This document shows positions 60,463 through 64,000 of a DNA stretch of 64,000 nucleotides, one piece after another. Origin of the DNA: Arcticibacterium sp047623945 (GTDB lineage: Bacteria; Bacteroidota; Bacteroidia; Cytophagales; Spirosomataceae); assembly GCA_047623945.1 (NCBI GenBank), contig JBLHOT010000006.1, positions 20,673 through 84,672 of the forward strand, in the 5' to 3' direction. The translations under genes were made by a program, and so were the position numbers. Numbering within the stretch: the first letter of the stretch is position 1; every line of letters starts with the position of its first letter. Below the pieces are notes generated by a model, which was not told the DNA's origin, ran no database searches, and was given only the letters and a program-made list of their open reading frames with translations.

Positions 60463-61806
60463 TCAAATACCCGTAAAAGTAAAAGGTGTAATCACTCTTA
60501 ATTCAGCTTTGATAGCCTCAGAGACGTTTAGGGTTTCTATGAATGCTTTGATAGAGGCTTCTGTGATTTTCTCGTTTTTACGGGTCAAATCCTTTAGTGC
60601 TTCATACGGTTTTGGGTAAGCTTCTCTTCGAAGTACGGTTTGAATGGCTTCTGCCACTACCGCCCAGTTGTTTTCTAAATCTCTATCTATGGCCGCTTTA
60701 TTCAATTGAAGTTTGCTTATTCCCTTTTCTAAAGATTTTAAGGCAATTAATGAATGACCAATAGGAACCCCCACGTTTCTAAGAACGGTAGAATCTGTCA
60801 AATCTCTTTGAAGCCTTGAAATAGGAAGTTTAGCCGCAAAATGCTCTAAAAGGGCATTGGCAATGCCGAGATTTCCTTCTGCATTTTCAAAATCAATAGG
60901 GTTCACTTTATGTGGCATAGCCGATGATCCTATTTCACCAGCCTTAATTTTCTGCTTGAAATACTCCATCATGACGTAAGTCCAAATGTCTCTAGAGAAG
61001 TCTATCAAAATATTATTGATACGTTTCAGAGCATCAGAGTATGCCGCGAAATTGTCATAATGCTCTATCTGAGTTGTATTTTGGCTTCTTGAAAGTCCTA
61101 GAGTTTCATTTACAAATTGATTGCCAAAGGCTTTCCAGTCCTGCTCTGGAAAAGCTACATGGTGGGCGTTAAAATTACCTGTGGCTCCACCAAATTTTGC
61201 GGAGAATGGTACGGCTTTTAGTTGAGCGAATTGTACCTCAAGGCGTTCTACAAAAACAGCCATTTCTTTACCTAATCGGGTAGGGGAGGCTGGCTGTCCA
61301 TGCGTTTTGGCCAGCATAGAAATATCTGCCCATTCCTCTGAAAGACCTTTTAACTGAGCAATGATAGCTTCAATAGCTGGAAAGAGACAAGCTATGGAGG
61401 CATCCTTCAGCGTAAGTGGGATGGCCGTATTATTAATGTCTTGAGACGTAAGTCCAAAATGTATAAACTCAGAAAATTCTGAAATCCCAAGTTCTGTGAA
61501 TTTTTCTTTGATGAAGTATTCCACGGCCTTCACGTCATGATTGGTCACTTTTTCGGTATCCTTTATTTTTTGAGCGTCAGCCTCAGAAAAATTTTCATAC
61601 AATCCTCTCAGTTTAGGAAAATGTTGCTTATCAAAAGAAGCTAATTGTGGTAAAGGAATGTCACAAAGGGCTATGAAGTATTCTATTTCTACTTTGACTC
61701 TGTAATGAATGAGACCAAACTCCGAAAAAAATGGGGTTAAGTTTTCTGTGTGGCGTCTGTAGCGGCCGTCTACAGGAGAAATGGCCGTTAGTGAATTAAG
61801 GGGCAT
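60463..61806 (-). CDS. purB: Adenylosuccinate lyase
   Basis: A 447-residue enzyme of purine synthesis acting on SAICAR and adenylosuccinate. Signature SSAMPHKVNPIDFENAEGN near 286-304 contains the catalytic serine loop; LTAISPVDGRYR at the start and TKHG-equivalent AKTHGQPASPTRLG near 164 fit the E. coli-type subgroup. I choose ATG 61806, because a perfect promoter -7 element (61825-61832) overlaps the alternative TTG at 61827. It is monocistronic and divergent from the aquaglyceroporin gene. Confidence 0.95.
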   Translation of the reverse strand: MPLNSLTAISPVDGRYRRHTENLTPFFSEFGLIHYRVKVEIEYFIALCDIPLPQLASFDKQHFPKLRGLYENFSEADAQKIKDTEKVTNHDVKAVEYFIKEKFTELGISEFSEFIHFGLTSQDINNTAIPLTLKDASIACLFPAIEAIIAQLKGLSEEWADISMLAKTHGQPASPTRLGKEMAVFVERLEVQFAQLKAVPFSAKFGGATGNFNAHHVAFPEQDWKAFGNQFVNETLGLSRSQNTTQIEHYDNFAAYSDALKRINNILIDFSRDIWTYVMMEYFKQKIKAGEIGSSAMPHKVNPIDFENAEGNLGIANALLEHFAAKLPISRLQRDLTDSTVLRNVGVPIGHSLIALKSLEKGISKLQLNKAAIDRDLENNWAVVAEAIQTVLRREAYPKPYEALKDLTRKNEKITEASIKAFIETLNVSEAIKAELRVITPFTFTGI

Positions 61807-61824
61807 GCTATTATTATTAAACGT

Positions 61825-61853
61825 CAAAATTAGTAAATTGCCTAGAATAACAA
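61825..61853 (-). promoter_or_regulatory. Promoter of purB
   Basis: The minus-strand -7 element TAATTTTG (61825-61832), with TTG (61851-61853) 18 bp upstream. Its position sets the purB start at 61806, with a leader of roughly 12-15 nt. Confidence 0.6.
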
Positions 61854-61871
61854 CCCTTAAACTACGATTGA

Positions 61872-62585
61872 ATGGAGACTACAACATTTATCGGCGAGCT
61901 CGTCGGTACCTTTATGCTCATATTATTTGGAGCCGGCGTAAACGCCAACACCTCATTAACAAAGACATACGGAAATAACTCAGGATGGATAGTAACGGCT
62001 ACAGGTTGGGGATTTGCTGTGGCTTTGGGAGTTTTTGTGGCACAAAAGTTTGGCAGTGAAGGAGCTCATTTAAACCCTGCCGTGACCATAGGTTTAGCCG
62101 TACACGATGGGGAATATGCTAATGTGGCCTCATTAATTTTGGCTCAGTTTATTGGAGCCTTCTTAGGGGCTACCATGGTTTGGCTTATGTATTTGCCACA
62201 TTGGAAGGAAACGAAAGATCCGGGAACCAAACTGGGTGTGTTTAGTACTTCTCCGGCCGTTCCACATACGCTTGGTAATATGTTAAGCGAGATTATTGGA
62301 ACATTTGCCTTGATTGTAGGAGTCGTTTCAATTTATGCAGAGGCCAGCTCAGGTCTTAAACCTTTCCTTGTAGGAGTTTTGGTTTGGGGTATTGGTCTTT
62401 CACTAGGAGGAACCACGGGATACGCCATTAATCCAGCTCGTGACTTAGGGCCTAGAATTGCTCACGCTATTTTGCCTATTCATGGAAAAGGAGGCAATAA
62501 TTGGAGCTATGCTTGGATTCCAGTTGTAGGACCTATTATAGGTTCTGTAATAGCCGCTTATTTCTTATGTGCCTTTGGGATATAA
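61872..62585 (+). CDS. Aquaglyceroporin (MIP family, GlpF-like)
   Basis: A 237-residue channel with six helices. The two NPA-type motifs are NPAV (68-71, in HLNPAVTIG) and NPARD (about 188-192, in GYAINPARDLGPRI). The aspartate after the second motif is the usual mark of glycerol-conducting members rather than strict water channels. Length is a little short of E. coli GlpF. xylA starts 81 bp downstream in the same direction. No glycerol kinase is in the window. Confidence 0.9.
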   Translation: METTTFIGELVGTFMLILFGAGVNANTSLTKTYGNNSGWIVTATGWGFAVALGVFVAQKFGSEGAHLNPAVTIGLAVHDGEYANVASLILAQFIGAFLGATMVWLMYLPHWKETKDPGTKLGVFSTSPAVPHTLGNMLSEIIGTFALIVGVVSIYAEASSGLKPFLVGVLVWGIGLSLGGTTGYAINPARDLGPRIAHAILPIHGKGGNNWSYAWIPVVGPIIGSVIAAYFLCAFGI

Positions 62586-62623
62586 TAATTAGCGGCTTTT
62601 CTTATACTATTTGACATTAATTG

Positions 62624-62631
62624 TATATTTG
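62624..62631 (+). promoter_or_regulatory. Promoter (-7 element) of xylA
   Basis: TATATTTG, a perfect -7 match, 35 bp before the xylA start. A second TTTG lies 12 bp further up; the -33 box is unclear. Confidence 0.4.
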
Positions 62632-62666
62632 ACACTTATTGGTGTTTTAACTGAAAAAAGTACGAA

Positions 62667-64000
62667 ATGAGCCATTTGAATCTCACCCTTGGAAATAAAG
62701 AGTATTTCCCATTTGTAAAAGAGCCAATAAAGTTTGAAGGACGCGAGTCTGATAACCCGATGGCCTTTAAGTTTTATGATGAAAACAGAGTTGTTGCTGG
62801 AAAGACCATGCGAGATCACCTCCGTTTTGCGGTGGCATATTGGCATACTTTCTGTGGAACGGGAGGAGACCCTTTTGGACCAGGAACAAAAGCTTTTCCA
62901 TGGGACGCTAAGCAAGATGCTCTAGGAGCTGCTCATGATAAAATGGATGCCGCTTTTGAGTTTATCACAAAGCTTGGTGCTGGATGGTGGTGTTTTCACG
63001 ATGTGGACATGTCGCCAGAAGGTAATTCATTAAAAGAGTATGAGAGCAATTTGAGTGCGATAGTAGATTACGCCAAGAAAAAGCAAGCTGCTTCAGGAGC
63101 TAAGCTTCTTTGGGGAACTGCCAATCTGTTTTCAAACCCGCGTTATATGAACGGAGCATCTACCAACCCAAATTTTGAGGTAGTAGCACACGCAGGATTA
63201 CAAGTAAAAAACTGTATTGATGCCACTATAGCTCTTGGTGGTGAAGGATATACCTTTTGGGGAGGTAGAGAAGGTTATATGTCTCTGCTAAACACGAACA
63301 CCAAAAAGGAACTAGACCATATGGGTCAATTTCTAAGAACGGCTTCAGAGTATGGTCGTAAAAATGGTTTTAAAGGAACCTATTACATCGAGCCTAAACC
63401 GGCGGAGCCATCAAAACATCAGTATGATTTTGATTCTCAAACCGTGATTGGGTTTTTAAAGGACCAGGGCTTAGATAAGGATTTCGCAATCAATGCAGAA
63501 GTTAATCATGCCACTTTAGCAGGTCATACTTTTGCTCATGAACTTCAAATGGCGGCAGATGCTGGCATGTTGGGTTCTATTGATGCTAACAGAGGAGATT
63601 ATCAAAATGGCTGGGATACAGACCAGTTTCCGGTAGACCTTTATGAAGTAACAGAGGCAATGCTTGTTATTCTGGAGAATGATGGATTTACAACTGGTGG
63701 CGTAAATTTTGATGCCAAAACTAGAAGAAATTCTACGGACTTAGAGGATATTTTCTACGCTCATATTGGTGGAATGGATGTTTTTGCCCGTGGCTTATTG
63801 GTGGCCAATGATATCTTAGAGAAGTCTTCTTATAAAAAACTTAGAGCCGAGAGGTACGCTTCTTTTGATAGCGGAAACGGTGCTAAGTTTGAAAAGGGTG
63901 AATTAAGCCTAGACGATTTAAGAAAAATTGCGATGGAAGTAGGTGAGCCTGCTCAAATTAGTGGTAGACAAGAATTTTACGAAATGATTATTAATCAGTA
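62667..64000 (+). CDS. xylA: Xylose isomerase (3' end just beyond the window)
   Basis: 444 codons and two bases of a class II xylose isomerase, which converts D-xylose to D-xylulose. The catalytic His111 lies in WWCFHDVD, and the metal ligands lie in YYIEPKPAEPSKHQYDFD and EVNHATLAGHTF. WGGREGY and GSIDANRGDYQNGWDTDQFP are diagnostic. The visible end, SGRQEFYEMIINQ plus a partial TA codon, matches the C-terminus of the family, so only one to a few residues are missing. xylB is not visible and may follow. Confidence 0.95.
   Translation, partial: MSHLNLTLGNKEYFPFVKEPIKFEGRESDNPMAFKFYDENRVVAGKTMRDHLRFAVAYWHTFCGTGGDPFGPGTKAFPWDAKQDALGAAHDKMDAAFEFITKLGAGWWCFHDVDMSPEGNSLKEYESNLSAIVDYAKKKQAASGAKLLWGTANLFSNPRYMNGASTNPNFEVVAHAGLQVKNCIDATIALGGEGYTFWGGREGYMSLLNTNTKKELDHMGQFLRTASEYGRKNGFKGTYYIEPKPAEPSKHQYDFDSQTVIGFLKDQGLDKDFAINAEVNHATLAGHTFAHELQMAADAGMLGSIDANRGDYQNGWDTDQFPVDLYEVTEAMLVILENDGFTTGGVNFDAKTRRNSTDLEDIFYAHIGGMDVFARGLLVANDILEKSSYKKLRAERYASFDSGNGAKFEKGELSLDDLRKIAMEVGEPAQISGRQEFYEMIINQ

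Overview
The window looks like chromosomal DNA from a Bacteroidota bacterium, most likely a member of Cytophagales. Three things point there. The DNA is AT-rich and has no strong Shine-Dalgarno sites. At least nine promoters match the Bacteroidota -7 element TAnnTTTG. Many families are typical of the phylum, including DUF5606, DUF6702, DUF4292, a YpdA-type bacillithiol reductase, a Bacteroidota-type ComEC and EnvC, and paired TPR proteins. No taxon below order can be fixed from the sequence alone.

Layout. 1-6946 is a minus-strand block: two glycosyltransferases, a TonB-C/TPR secreted protein, an S41 peptidase, a DUF2130 protein, a membrane protein, and a FAH hydrolase plus SDR pair that looks like the end of a deoxysugar-acid pathway. 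7091-9993 holds a stand-alone tRNA-His with its own promoter and terminator, a secreted SASA-type esterase and fabI. 10065-11255 is a secreted M19 dipeptidase. 11452-18431 is the branched-chain amino-acid cluster ilvD-ilvB-[inserted four-helix-bundle element]-ilvN-ilvC-ilvA. 18432-21983 is the one clearly accessory or decaying zone: a hairpin-rich tandem repeat, a PolB-like exonuclease, two adjacent dead small genes (one a nucleotidyltransferase), ypdA, and a decayed ORF. 22067-34929 carries rseP, a MarR regulator with a clear operator, a second S41 protease, nadA, trehalase, an Mla-like ABC pair and a beta-CASP nuclease. 34995-47587 has purH, a Tat-type lipoprotein glycosylasparaginase followed by a second SASA esterase, a DEAD-box helicase, an AraC regulator, and a LacI/uxuA/SDR hexuronate module next to queA. 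47755-64000 has cobalamin adenosyltransferase, comEC, panB, envC, DUF4292 and TPR proteins, a TMTC-like glycosyltransferase, purU, purB, an aquaglyceroporin and xylA, which runs off the edge.

How the genes work together. The ilv genes give isoleucine/valine synthesis. purH, purB and purU serve purine and one-carbon metabolism. nadA, panB and the cobalamin adenosyltransferase serve cofactors. uxuA/SDR/LacI, FAH/SDR, trehalase, xylA, the aquaglyceroporin, and the glycosylasparaginase with its SASA esterase point to a polysaccharide and glycoprotein scavenger. Gene packing is very tight: eight of ten convergent junctions have 5 bp or less between stops, or overlap.

The most notable object is a 446-bp element inside the ilvB-ilvN junction. 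It encodes a 23S-rRNA-intervening-sequence-type four-helix-bundle protein and is bounded by long imperfect inverted repeats. Removing it restores a normal 6-nt ilvB-ilvN spacer.
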